DNA of 64,000 nucleotides from Methylococcales symbiont of Hymedesmia sp. n. MRB-2018 (GCA_003666385.1 QPIN01000059.1:1-64000), one strand, 5' to 3'; numbered from the stretch's first letter, positions 1-8,507 are shown. Numbers and translations are program-made. Notes: generated by a model from the sequence alone, not told the origin.

Positions 1-135
1 CTTGGCAGAACACGATTTATGGGGCTTGCCAAAAATGCAACCGTTTATGGTTTAGCTGCCATGGCTGCGAACATTCGCAAAGGAGCCAAGTTTTTAACGC
101 TCTACGGCATACCAGAGCCAAGTTATGCGGGGTAA
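1..135 (+). CDS. IS5-like transposase, C-terminal end only
   Basis: An open frame enters from the left edge and ends with TAA at 133-135, giving 44 residues. It contains the string GRTRFMGLAKN followed by YGLAAMAANIRKG, which resembles the C-terminal tail of IS5/IS1182-type DDE transposases (an R-x-R-F-x-G-L motif, then a short helix with a basic end). The rest of the gene lies outside the window, so whether it is intact cannot be judged. The 200 bases downstream hold no gene; near 265-285 there is a short match to the GCTGAGGTCTC end of the repeat seen at 42149-42218. Confidence 0.65.
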   Translation, partial: LGRTRFMGLAKNATVYGLAAMAANIRKGAKFLTLYGIPEPSYAG

Positions 136-345
136 ATATGTCAAAAATCGGGGAAAACCACTGAAAAACAGGAATAAAATTGATTTAATGTATTAAATGA
201 CCTAAAGAACAGTGTAATTGACGAAAAAATAGGGGAAGCCTAATGAATATGGATAAAGTTGTTGGTTGTGCTGAGGTCTCTAAGATTTAAAATTTCGTAG
301 TTACACTGATTTTATTTATATGGACTGCATATTCGATAAAAACAT

Positions 346-1758
346 CTAATAAGCATTCTTATCCATAAATGTTCTTAAAACCGTCAAAAAAATAATCTTT
401 ATATCAAACCAAAAAGAACAATTTCGGATGTAGTAAAGATCGTAATCAACACGTTTTTGCATTTTTTCCAAGGTATTTGTTTCTCCTCGCCAACCATTGA
501 CTTGAGCCCACCCAGTAATACCTGGTTTTACCTTATGTCTACGCATATAATCATCGATCAATTCCTCATATTTATAATTATGTTCAATGGCATGGGGTCT
601 TGGTCCTACTATAGACATTCTCCCCTGCAATACATTATAAAACTGTGGAATCTCATCTAAATTACTCTGCCTTATAAACCGACCAAACCGAGTAACTCTG
701 ATATCGTTCTTTCTGGCTTGAGCAATATTGCCCTGTGTTTCTTGATGGGTTTTCATGGATCGAAATTTATAGACGTTAATTATCTTGCCGTCCCAGCCAT
801 GTCGTTTTTGTTTAAAAAGAATAGGTCCAGGCGAACTTAATTTAACGCCTATGGCTATAAGAACCATTAAAGGACTCAATAGAATAAAAAACAGTAATCC
901 TAAAACTTTGTCTTCCAACTCTTTAATCAATCTTTTATTTTCTGTAAAGGGAGAGAAACTAACATCCCATGCCATTCTTCCTAAAATATCAATATGCGGA
1001 TAATTATCTAGTGGCGTACCACTAAAATCTGGAATAAACTTTAAATTGATCGTTTCATTTTGTAATTGAATATTAACTAAGTGGAAATATTGAAGCTTAG
1101 TTAAATGAGTCACCACCCATATTTCATCGGGATTAAAATCAATGATCGCCTGTTTTATAGCTTTTAGCTCTCCAATATACTCAATGCCTTGAATACGCTC
1201 TTTTTTATCATCCACAATGGATGCCCATCCAATACCACGATACCCAGCCCAAGGTGATTGTTCAACGGTGTTATTCATTTCTTTAATGGATGCACAATCT
1301 CCAATATAGAGAATACATCTTTCATTATTACCCTTGTTTCTTATGGTGCGAATTGATAAATAAATAATCAATTTGATAGCCACTAATAAAACAACACTCA
1401 AAATAATCCAATAAACCACCCATTCCCGTGAAATGATAGCACTGGTTTTTGTTAAAAAACCAATCATAAACAACGATAAAAAAGCTAAAGTACAAGCCTT
1501 AAGCAATATAAATAACTGTTCAAGTAGGTTTTTCCCACGCCAAGAATGATAAACCTGAAAAATTGGAAAAAAAAACAAAGATATCAACACTAACAAAAAT
1601 ACTGCGGAGCCATATATACCGTAAATATCTATAGCCGAATTAAACTTTAAAAAATAAGCGAGAGACCCTGCGATGTATAGCATCATGCCATCTAAAATGC
1701 GTGCCAATATATTCAGATAATAGGTATATTCTTTAATGATACTTTTAAATACTTTCAT
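346..1758 (-). CDS. WcaJ-like undecaprenyl-phosphate sugar phosphotransferase
   Basis: Predicted polyisoprenyl-phosphate hexose-1-phosphate transferase that would start an exopolysaccharide repeat unit on the inner membrane. The 470 residues match the family: four hydrophobic segments in the first 140 residues, a nucleotide-binding-like middle domain (about 145-260), another membrane segment near 285-305 and a C-terminal bacterial sugar transferase domain. Visible signatures are KFRSMK, the SNLDEIPQFYNVLQG string, SIVGPRPH and the KPGITGWAQVNGWRGE block close to the end. It stands alone, flanked by transposase remnants, 36 kb from the export genes at 37.6-42 kb. The exact sugar (glucose or galactose) cannot be read from the sequence. 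Family call is firm; pathway is inferred. Confidence 0.9.
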   Translation of the reverse strand: MKVFKSIIKEYTYYLNILARILDGMMLYIAGSLAYFLKFNSAIDIYGIYGSAVFLLVLISLFFFPIFQVYHSWRGKNLLEQLFILLKACTLAFLSLFMIGFLTKTSAIISREWVVYWIILSVVLLVAIKLIIYLSIRTIRNKGNNERCILYIGDCASIKEMNNTVEQSPWAGYRGIGWASIVDDKKERIQGIEYIGELKAIKQAIIDFNPDEIWVVTHLTKLQYFHLVNIQLQNETINLKFIPDFSGTPLDNYPHIDILGRMAWDVSFSPFTENKRLIKELEDKVLGLLFFILLSPLMVLIAIGVKLSSPGPILFKQKRHGWDGKIINVYKFRSMKTHQETQGNIAQARKNDIRVTRFGRFIRQSNLDEIPQFYNVLQGRMSIVGPRPHAIEHNYKYEELIDDYMRRHKVKPGITGWAQVNGWRGETNTLEKMQKRVDYDLYYIRNCSFWFDIKIIFLTVLRTFMDKNAY

Positions 1759-1791
1759 TTTTCTAATGCACTTTGTTAAAGAATAGAAAAA

Positions 1792-1926
1792 TCAATTCTT
1801 GTTCTCAAAAACTATTCTTGGGATAAAAGTCATGACAGAGAATGATGAGGCTACGATCAAGGGCATAGCAATACAAATCCAAAACACAGCAATTTTAATT
1901 TTTCCATTATTCTTTCCCCTTTTCAA
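1792..1926 (-). CDS. possible 44-residue single-pass membrane peptide
   Basis: A TTG-started frame of 44 residues ends 33 bases before the WcaJ-like gene on the same strand. It has a basic N-terminus (MKRGKNNGKIK) followed by one hydrophobic helix and a short charged tail. No family is recognised and the start has no clear ribosome site. It may equally be the remnant of a longer membrane protein of the former polysaccharide locus. Confidence 0.2.
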   Translation of the reverse strand: MKRGKNNGKIKIAVFWICIAMPLIVASSFSVMTFIPRIVFENKN

Positions 1927-2148
1927 TTACATACAGCAACCACAAAGTGTGGCGAATAAACAAACAGTCGTGCAATTGTGACAGCTTCTAAAAAAAATGC
2001 CATGGTTTTTAAATTAAAATTCAACACAACGAGACCGTAAAAACTCAAAAATAATCCTTTGTTTTTGCTTCCAGCCTTAATTTTTAAATTTAACTAACTA
2101 AAGTTTCGGAGTTCATTTTACTCGTAAACTTAATCATAATGCGCCAAT

Positions 2149-2643
2149 TTATAAAGCCTCAAGCCTGAGAGTCTTGAGGTCAAGTTGAAGGACTTGCACA
2201 AAAAAGCATTGTATGTGTATTTCAATGGTTTCCAGAACCAAAGAAACTGCATCACCTAATATCGTTTTTAAAACATCCAAAGCCCCAGTAATAATTGCAC
2301 GGAACACTTGCCATAGTTTAGCGGAAAAGCTTATATTGGCACTGTTATGACAAAGGTTCTGGCGGACTTGAGCTGTGTTTTTACAGCCCTGCGTTTGTTT
2401 AGCAATGACCAGTAGACAAAACCGTATCGCAGTCAAATGTATTGATGCAATATAGGCGGCATAGTGATTACTTTGTTCTTTCAATAAACCTAGATGTTGT
2501 TTGGCTTCTTTAAAATACACTTCAATGGCCCAGCGCATAGCATAAAGCTCCAGAATTTCTGTTGCTGCCAGCCCCGTATCGGTACATAAAAAGACAGCCC
2601 AGTCGTGCTTTCCTGTTTGGGCTTTGGTTTCTTTATCTGCTCG
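2149..2643 (-). pseudogene. IS4-type transposase, 5'-truncated remnant
   Basis: The frame reads on upstream of its first ATG (2538) without a start as far as about 2643, so only the C-terminal part of a transposase remains. The residues LYAMRWAIEVYFKEAK carry the Y-(2)-R-(3)-E-(6)-K signature of the IS4 superfamily, with the catalytic glutamate. The coding sequence stops abruptly where the inverted repeat bounding the four-helix-bundle gene begins. The missing 5' part is not found on the far side of hsdR (after 6301), so this is a deletion or a one-sided junction rather than a simple insertion. Confidence 0.75.
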
Positions 2644-3031
2644 GTTAATGGTTGATGGTTAATACAATGAAAGAGAATATTGTTAAGAATAGGAGTTTTA
2701 CCTTTGCTATTAGAATTGTGAGGTTATATCAATTTTTAGTTGAAAATAAAAAAGAATATGTTTTATCAAAGCAACTTCTGAGAAGTGGAACAAGTGTTGG
2801 CGCTATGGTAAGAGAAGCCGAACACGCTGAATCAAAAGCTGATTTTAAACATAAAATGGCAATTGCTCAAAAAGAAATTAACGAAACACTTTACTGGTTA
2901 GAGCTTTTATCTGAAACAAGTTGTCTCTCTAATAAGCAGTTTGAAAATGTTAATACTGATGCGGTAGAAATAATACAATTAATTACAAGCATTATTAAAT
3001 CTGCAAAAACCAACATTAACCATTAACAATT
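2643..3031. repeat. inverted repeats bracketing the four-helix-bundle gene
   Basis: The left arm at 2643-2663 reads GGTTAATGGTTGATGGTTAA and the right arm at 3012-3031 reads AACATTAACCATTAACAATT, which are imperfect reverse complements built from a GGTTAATG unit. They enclose exactly one gene; the right arm covers its stop codon and reaches the base before the hsdR start. Proteins of this family were first found in intervening sequences inserted in 23S rRNA genes, whose ends pair with each other, so the arrangement may be a trace of such an element. That last step is inference. Confidence 0.5.
2667..3026 (+). CDS. four-helix-bundle protein (23S rRNA intervening-sequence family)
   Basis: A 119-residue protein of the four-helix-bundle family whose members are encoded inside 23S rRNA intervening sequences and also as free-standing genes, often next to type I restriction genes in Bacteroidetes. 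Family marks are KNRSFTFAIRIVRLYQFL at the N-terminus, LLRSGTSVGAMVREAEHA in the middle and the KEINETLYWLELL helix. The start at ATG 2667 is chosen because homologues begin in this way; TTG 2652 and ATG 2655 are alternatives. There is no Shine-Dalgarno sequence, unlike most neighbours, and hsdR follows after 5 bases. Its molecular job is not established; protein or RNA binding is suspected for the family. Confidence 0.85.
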   Translation: MKENIVKNRSFTFAIRIVRLYQFLVENKKEYVLSKQLLRSGTSVGAMVREAEHAESKADFKHKMAIAQKEINETLYWLELLSETSCLSNKQFENVNTDAVEIIQLITSIIKSAKTNINH

Positions 3032-6000
3032 ATGAAGCGGTTTACAGAGGAAAAATTAGAACAGGCTTTTATTGAGCTTTTAGAAAATGAAGGCTTTCCA
3101 CATTGTTTGGGTAATACTATTTCTCGTTCAGACAGTTCTGCCTGTGCCGACACGGCAGACAGGGAAGTATTGATTGAAGAAGATTTAAAAAACTATTTAC
3201 TTAATCGCTACAAAAAAGAACAACTTACCAAAATAGAAGCCCAATCTATTATTCTTCAACTAAAAACACTTTCTTCTGCTGACCTGTACGAGAGTAACAA
3301 AAAAATAATGCAGTGGCTTGCTGATGGCTTTATTCTAAAAAGAGAAGACAGAAAACAAAAAGATATTCATATTGAACTAATTGATTATTCTGGATTAGAT
3401 CCTCAACGAAAAAGCAATAATTTAGATAATATTGTAGCCGAGCAACAAGCCAAATACAGCAAAGACCACAATATTTATAAATTTGTAAATCAACTTGAAA
3501 TTGTAGGCACAGAAAAGCGAATACCAGACGGCATAATTTATATAAATGGTTTACCTATTGTGGTATTTGAGTTCAAATCAGCCATTCGAGAAGAAGCCAC
3601 AATACATAATGCTTTTGAGCAATTAACCATTCGCTATAAAAGAGATATTCCCGAACTTTTTAAATACAATGCCTTTTGTATAATAAGTGATGGTGTCAAT
3701 AATAAGGCGGGGTCATTTTTTGCCCCTTACGAATTTTATTACGCTTGGCGTAGAGTTGCCCTGTCTGCGTACAACGCACAGGCAGAAGGTTTGGCAAAAG
3801 AGGTTGATGGCATTGATAGCATGTTTACCCTTGTCCAAGGAATGCTCAACCAAAATAGGCTAAGGGATATAATTCAAAATTTTATCTACATTCCAGACAC
3901 TTCAAAAAAAGACGAAAAAATAGTTTGTCGCTATCCTCAATATTATGCAGCTCGTGTTCTATACGAAAATATTAAAAAGGCGGAAAAACAGCTTGATGGT
4001 TCAGGAGGGAATGGAAAAGGTGGAACTTATTTTGGTGCAACGGGTAGTGGAAAAAGTTTTACAATGTTGTACCTCACTCGCCTACTAATGAAAAGTGAGT
4101 ATTTTGCAAGTCCAACCATTGTACTCATAACTGATAGAACAGATTTAGACGACCAGCTTTCAGGGCAATTTACCAATGCCAAAAGTTTTATTGGCGACAA
4201 TAATGTAAAAAGTGTAAAAAGCAGAGCCGAGTTAAGAGTCTTGCTACAAGATAGACAAAGTGGCGGTGTTTTCTTAACCACTATTCACAAATTCACGCAA
4301 GACACAGAATTACTTACTGAAAGAACAAATGTAATTTGTATTTCAGATGAAGCGCATAGAACTCAAACCAATTTAGACCAAAAAGTAAAAGTTACTTCCA
4401 AAGGGGTGAAAAAGACTTTTGGTTTTGCCAAATACCTGCATGATTCATTGCCTAACGCTACTTTTGTAGGATTTACAGGTACGCCAATAGATGCAACCTT
4501 AGATGTTTTTGGAAAAGTGATTGATGCCTACACAATGACAGAATCTGTAAGAGATGAAATTACTGTACCACTTGTTTATGAGGGGCGCGCAGCCAAGGTA
4601 GCTTTGCATAATAGCGAATTAGAGAAAATTGAAAAGTATTATGAAGAAGCCGCAGAAGAAGGAACTAACGAATACCAAATAGAAAAAAGTAAAAAAGCAA
4701 CTACCACAATGAATTCTATTTTAGGTGACCCAGAGCGTTTGCAGAAATTAGCAGAAGACTTTGTAAATCATTATGATAAACGCGTTTCAGAAGGTTCTAC
4801 CGTAAAAGGAAAAGCAATGTTTGTTTGCGGTAGCCGAGAAATTGGTTATAACTTTTACAAAAATGTAATTGCATTAAAGCCCGAATGGGCAGAGGTAAAA
4901 GTTGCAGAACAAGGCACTAAACTTACAGATAAAGAAAAGCGGGAAATCAAACCAATGGACTATATCAAAATGATAATGACCAGAGGACAAGACGACCCAA
5001 AAGAGATGTACGATTTATTGGGTACAAAAGAGTATCGAAAAGAATTAGACAGACAGTTTAAAAATGAAAAATCAAATTTTAAAATTGCCATTGTGGTTGA
5101 TATGTGGCTAACTGGTTTTGATGTTCCATTTTTAGATTCTATCTACATTGACAAACCAATTAAACAGCACAATTTAATTCAAACAATTTCAAGAGTAAAT
5201 CGCAAGTTTAAAGGAAAAAATAAAGGATTGGTGGTTGATTATATTGGTATTAAAAAAGCAATGAATCTTGCATTAGCCCAATACAATAAAGGTGAAAGAG
5301 AGAATTTTGAGGATATTCAAGAGTCATTGGTTGTGGTTAAAAATCATTTAGACCTTTTAGCTAAAATTCTTCACAGGTTCGATAGTTCAAAATATTTTGG
5401 CGGTTCTGCGTTAGAACAATTGAATACTTTGAATATGGCTGCCGAATATGTACAACAAACCAAAGTAATTGAAACTCGATTTATGGGTTTGGTAAAACGC
5501 TTAAAAGCAGCTTATGATATTTGTGTAGGAAGTGAACAATTAACACAAATCGAGCGAGATTATACTCACTTCTATTTAGCTATTCGTTCAATCGTATTTA
5601 AACTCACAAAAGGTAATGCACCTGACACAGCACAGATGAACGCTAAAGTTCGTGAAATGATAAAAGATGCCTTGGAAAGTGATGGCGTTCAAGAAATTTT
5701 CAAACTTGGAGATGAGGCAGAAAGCGAACAAGACCTTTTTGATGAAGATTATTTGGCAAAAATCGACAAGATAAAATTACCAAACACTAAAATAAAATTA
5801 CTTCAACAACTCTTAGCGAAAGTTATTGGGGAAATTAAGAAAGTCAATAAAGTAAAAGGCATTGATTTTTCTAAAAAAATGCAATCCTTGGTTGAACGCT
5901 ACAATGAAAGAAAAGAAGACGATGTTTTGCGTAGTGAAGTCTATGAAGAAATGGCGGAGCATTTAACCAATTTGATCTGGGAAGTCCAAAAAGAATTTAC

Positions 6001-6301
6001 CGCAGGCGTTGAATTGGGAATTGATTTTGAGGAAAAAGCCTTTTACGACATTTTGCAAGAGTTGTGTGTTAAGTATGATTTCAAATACCCAGAGGACAAG
6101 CTTATTGCATTGGTAAAAGCTGCAAAGGGCTTGATGGATGACCAAGCTAGATTTCCTGACTGGAGCAAACGAGAAGACATTAAATCAACTCTAAAAGTTG
6201 GGCTAATTTTATTGTTGGATAAGCACGGTTATCCACCAGTAGCAAGAGACGAAGTTTATACAGATATTTTTGAACAAGCGGAAAACTTCAAAAAAAAATA
6301 G
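3032..6301 (+). CDS. hsdR: type I restriction enzyme R subunit (HsdR), orphan
   Basis: Motor and nuclease subunit of a type I restriction-modification complex: it would translocate and cut DNA lacking the partner methylation. The 1089 residues show the PD-(D/E)xK nuclease site (PDGIIY, then FEFKSA, about residues 165-185), Walker A GATGSGKS near 337-344, a DEAH box (ISDEAHRTQ, near 438) and a helicase core with QTISRVNR, followed by a C-terminal helical part. No hsdM or hsdS is present in the window, so it is either an orphan or the survivor of a truncated operon. The lysine-rich coding style and lack of a ribosome site differ from neighbours and suggest transfer from a Bacteroidetes-like donor. 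Two related palindromes are inserted in frame (3136-3164, 3759-3787). Confidence 0.93.
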   Translation: MKRFTEEKLEQAFIELLENEGFPHCLGNTISRSDSSACADTADREVLIEEDLKNYLLNRYKKEQLTKIEAQSIILQLKTLSSADLYESNKKIMQWLADGFILKREDRKQKDIHIELIDYSGLDPQRKSNNLDNIVAEQQAKYSKDHNIYKFVNQLEIVGTEKRIPDGIIYINGLPIVVFEFKSAIREEATIHNAFEQLTIRYKRDIPELFKYNAFCIISDGVNNKAGSFFAPYEFYYAWRRVALSAYNAQAEGLAKEVDGIDSMFTLVQGMLNQNRLRDIIQNFIYIPDTSKKDEKIVCRYPQYYAARVLYENIKKAEKQLDGSGGNGKGGTYFGATGSGKSFTMLYLTRLLMKSEYFASPTIVLITDRTDLDDQLSGQFTNAKSFIGDNNVKSVKSRAELRVLLQDRQSGGVFLTTIHKFTQDTELLTERTNVICISDEAHRTQTNLDQKVKVTSKGVKKTFGFAKYLHDSLPNATFVGFTGTPIDATLDVFGKVIDAYTMTESVRDEITVPLVYEGRAAKVALHNSELEKIEKYYEEAAEEGTNEYQIEKSKKATTTMNSILGDPERLQKLAEDFVNHYDKRVSEGSTVKGKAMFVCGSREIGYNFYKNVIALKPEWAEVKVAEQGTKLTDKEKREIKPMDYIKMIMTRGQDDPKEMYDLLGTKEYRKELDRQFKNEKSNFKIAIVVDMWLTGFDVPFLDSIYIDKPIKQHNLIQTISRVNRKFKGKNKGLVVDYIGIKKAMNLALAQYNKGERENFEDIQESLVVVKNHLDLLAKILHRFDSSKYFGGSALEQLNTLNMAAEYVQQTKVIETRFMGLVKRLKAAYDICVGSEQLTQIERDYTHFYLAIRSIVFKLTKGNAPDTAQMNAKVREMIKDALESDGVQEIFKLGDEAESEQDLFDEDYLAKIDKIKLPNTKIKLLQQLLAKVIGEIKKVNKVKGIDFSKKMQSLVERYNERKEDDVLRSEVYEEMAEHLTNLIWEVQKEFTAGVELGIDFEEKAFYDILQELCVKYDFKYPEDKLIALVKAAKGLMDDQARFPDWSKREDIKSTLKVGLILLLDKHGYPPVARDEVYTDIFEQAENFKKK
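3136..3164 (+). repeat. in-frame palindromic insertion in hsdR, copy 1
   Basis: The 29 bases start TTCTGCCTGTGC and end GCAGACAGGG around a 7-base variable centre, so the arms pair. They encode part of the stretch SDSSACADTADREV, which interrupts the usual HsdR junction between GNTISR and EVLIEEDL. The reverse complement of the same arms recurs at 3759-3787. Confidence 0.7.
3759..3787 (-). repeat. in-frame palindromic insertion in hsdR, copy 2
   Basis: Read on the minus strand these 29 bases begin TTCTGCCTGTGC and end GCAGACAGGG, the same 12- and 10-base arms as copy 1, with a different centre (GTTGTAC instead of CGACACG). On the plus strand they encode ALSAYNAQAE within hsdR without breaking the frame. 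Confidence 0.7.
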
Positions 6302-6323
6302 AGCAAAAAATGTATAACAAGGT

Positions 6324-6393
6324 GCCACACTCAGATAAAATAAAGCTGCGTTCGTTTCTCGCTACGCTTTATTTTGCCAGATTTAAGAGTGGC
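6324..6393. repeat. long imperfect hairpin downstream of hsdR
   Basis: Bases 6324-6346 (GCCACACTCAGAT then AAAATAAAGC) pair imperfectly with 6367-6393 (GCTTTATTTTGCC then GAGTGGC) around a GC-rich loop of about 20 bases that itself folds further. It begins 22 bases after the hsdR stop and could end transcription or be one end of the imported segment. It resembles an integron attC fold in outline, but the conserved outer boxes are not both present. Confidence 0.4.
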
Positions 6394-6452
6394 TAATATA
6401 CCCTTTTGACCGACTAACGAGCGTTGCACTTAATATAGCAAAACTATTTTTT

Positions 6453-6983
6453 ATGCCTTATATTCTAAAAATTATTCAAATCATTAATAACATCAATGAA
6501 TGGATAGGAAAAACCATTTCCTGGTTAACTTTACTCATGGTACTGACGACATTTTTGGTGGTTGTGTTGCGATATGCTTTTGATATTGGGTGGATTGCAT
6601 TACAAGAATCCGTTGCTTATATGCATGCCATGGTATTTATGTTGGGTGTTGCCTATACTTTAAAACATGATAAACATGTCAGAGTGGATATATTTTATCA
6701 GGCCTGTAGTGTCAAAACTAAAGCCTGGATAGATTGTTTAGGCACTCTGTTTTTATTGATGCCGGTGATGGGGTTTATTATTTGTAGCAGTTGGGAGTAT
6801 GTTGCAGATTCCTGGGCTATTCAGGAAGGTTCCAGAAACTCAGGGGGATTGCCTGCTGTTTATTTGTTAAAAACCACCATTCTGTTAATGGCTGGGTTAT
6901 TAATTTTGCAAAGCATTGCTTTATTTTCACAAAATCTAATCATCGCTTTGGGCTTCAATAATGGAGAACAGTTAAATGGATAA
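6453..6983 (+). CDS. dctQ: TRAP transporter small permease (DctQ type)
   Basis: The small membrane subunit of a tripartite ATP-independent periplasmic transporter, which imports organic acids with a sodium gradient. The 176 residues form four hydrophobic segments typical of DctQ: about 18-38 (WLTLLMVLTTFLVVVLRY), 50-65, 95-113 and 140-160. The string FMLGVAYTLKHDKHVRVDI is characteristic. It overlaps the next gene by 8 bases, so the two are co-translated. The substrate-binding P subunit is not encoded next to it, which is unusual, and the transported compound therefore cannot be inferred. Confidence 0.88.
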   Translation: MPYILKIIQIINNINEWIGKTISWLTLLMVLTTFLVVVLRYAFDIGWIALQESVAYMHAMVFMLGVAYTLKHDKHVRVDIFYQACSVKTKAWIDCLGTLFLLMPVMGFIICSSWEYVADSWAIQEGSRNSGGLPAVYLLKTTILLMAGLLILQSIALFSQNLIIALGFNNGEQLNG

Positions 6984-8355
6984 TATGCTGTCTTTATGGA
7001 TGTTTGCAGCTGTTTTTATCGTGCTTCTAACAGGGTATCCAGTAGCATTTGCTTTAAGCGGAACCGCTTTGGCTTTCGCCACCATAGGCATTCAATTTGA
7101 TTTGTTTGATGTTGCCTTCTTAAACGCTCTACCCAACCGTTTATTTGGCATTATGAATAACCAAACCTTAATGGCTATTCCTTTGTTTGTTTTTATGGGG
7201 GTTATGTTAGAGCGGGCGCGGATTGCCGAAGATTTGCTAGAAGCCATGGCAGAATTATTTGGTTCTTTGCGTGGTGGTTTGGGTATAGCCGTCACTTTGG
7301 TGGGTATGTTAATGGCAGCAAGTACCGGAATTGTAGGTGCAACGGTAGTCACCATGGGCTTATTATCTTTACCAACCATGTTAGGCAATGGTTATAGTCC
7401 CTCTATTGCCTGTGGCACTATCTGTGCCTCGGGTACACTGGGTCAAATTATTCCCCCCTCCATTGTCCTAGTTTTGTTAGGTGATGTCATTTCCACGGCT
7501 TATCAACAGGCACAACTGGAGATGGGTACATTCGCACCGGAAACAGTGTCTGTCGGCGATCTTTTTGCTGGTGCATTATTACCAGGATTAGGGCTAGTAT
7601 TAATGTATCTAAGCTATATTTTACTGATGGCATGGCTAAATCCACAATCTATGCCTGCTCCTGTAGCCAAACAACGAGAAAAAGGGGTTTATTTACCTAT
7701 TGTAAAAAGTTTAGTGCCTCCTTTATTGTTGATTTTTTCTGTATTAGGTTCAATTATTGCTGGTTTTGCAACACCTACTGAAGCAGCAGCAGTGGGGGCA
7801 GGTGGTGCCATTATTCTGGCTTTATTTAAAAAACAATTGGGGCTCAAAAATTTACGAGAAGTAATGCAAAATACCACCCAAATTACCAGTATGGTGTTTA
7901 TGATCTTGATAGGCGCTGCTTTGTTTTCGCTGGTTTTTCGTGGCTTTGAGGGTGATGAACTGATTATCGAATTATTATCTGATTTGCCTGGCGGTAAGTT
8001 TGGTGCAATGTTCTTTGTCATGCTAGTGATGTTTTTACTAGGCTTTGTACTGGATTTTATCGAAATTACTTTTGTTGTGGTGCCTATTGTAGGGCCTATT
8101 TTATTAGCGATGGGAATAGACCCCGTGTGGTTAGGCATTATGATTGCTGTTAACCTGCAAACTTCATTTTTAACGCCGCCTTTTGGTTTTGCCCTGTTTT
8201 ATTTGCGAGGTGTTGCGCCTAAAGAAATAACCACAGGACAAATTTACCAAGGGGTGATGCCTTTTATTGCTATTCAGCTTATTATGTTAGCCATATTGGC
8301 TTATTGGCCAGAATTGGCTAGCTGGCTTCCCACTGTTATTTACTCTGAAATATAA
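6976..8355 (+). CDS. dctM: TRAP transporter large permease (DctM type)
   Basis: The large, substrate-conducting subunit of a TRAP transporter, 459 residues with about a dozen membrane helices. Family marks include LTGYPVAFALSG near the N-terminus, the MAIPLFVFMG stretch, GTLGQIIPPSI, the repeat-half signature GFATPTEAAAVGA and the C-terminal NLQTSFLTPPFGFALFYLRG. It overlaps dctQ by 8 bases and is followed 8 bases later by lptM. The missing binding protein means either that it lies elsewhere in the genome or that the operon has lost it. Confidence 0.93.
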   Translation: MDNMLSLWMFAAVFIVLLTGYPVAFALSGTALAFATIGIQFDLFDVAFLNALPNRLFGIMNNQTLMAIPLFVFMGVMLERARIAEDLLEAMAELFGSLRGGLGIAVTLVGMLMAASTGIVGATVVTMGLLSLPTMLGNGYSPSIACGTICASGTLGQIIPPSIVLVLLGDVISTAYQQAQLEMGTFAPETVSVGDLFAGALLPGLGLVLMYLSYILLMAWLNPQSMPAPVAKQREKGVYLPIVKSLVPPLLLIFSVLGSIIAGFATPTEAAAVGAGGAIILALFKKQLGLKNLREVMQNTTQITSMVFMILIGAALFSLVFRGFEGDELIIELLSDLPGGKFGAMFFVMLVMFLLGFVLDFIEITFVVVPIVGPILLAMGIDPVWLGIMIAVNLQTSFLTPPFGFALFYLRGVAPKEITTGQIYQGVMPFIAIQLIMLAILAYWPELASWLPTVIYSEI

Positions 8356-8363
8356 AGAAAGTG

Positions 8364-8507
8364 ATGAAAAATATTTTACGGCTAGTCGTCTTCAGTATTG
8401 CTTTACAAGCCTGTGGGCAAACAGGGCCGCTTTATCATCCTGATGAAAAAGCGCCTATTTTTGTGCCTGAAGATCAATATGAGAATGAAGAAGAAAACCA
8501 AGAATAA
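8364..8507 (+). CDS. lptM: LptM-like small lipoprotein
   Basis: A 47-residue lipoprotein precursor. It begins MKNILRLVVFSIALQAC, a signal peptide with a lipobox-like LQAC; the cysteine at residue 17 would be lipidated. The segment GQTGPLYHPDE after the cysteine matches the LptM (YifL) family, which helps the outer-membrane LPS translocon LptD mature. The tail is short and acidic. Its stop codon overlaps the lysA start (TAATG), the arrangement seen in many proteobacteria where this gene precedes lysA and dapF. The GTG one codon before the ATG is an alternative start. Confidence 0.85.
   Translation: MKNILRLVVFSIALQACGQTGPLYHPDEKAPIFVPEDQYENEEENQE

Noticed and set aside
1799..1981. A 60-codon plus-strand frame between the WcaJ-like gene and the transposase remnant
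   Set aside because: No ribosome site or family pattern; the opposite strand has an equally plausible small hydrophobic frame.
6310..6430. Possible integron attC site after hsdR
   Set aside because: TAACAA is present on the left, but the right-hand GTTRRRY box is not matched and no integrase or cassette array is nearby; the stem alone is not enough.
7689..8138. A 149-codon open frame antisense to dctM
   Set aside because: The product is a lysine-, proline- and threonine-rich shadow of a hydrophobic gene.
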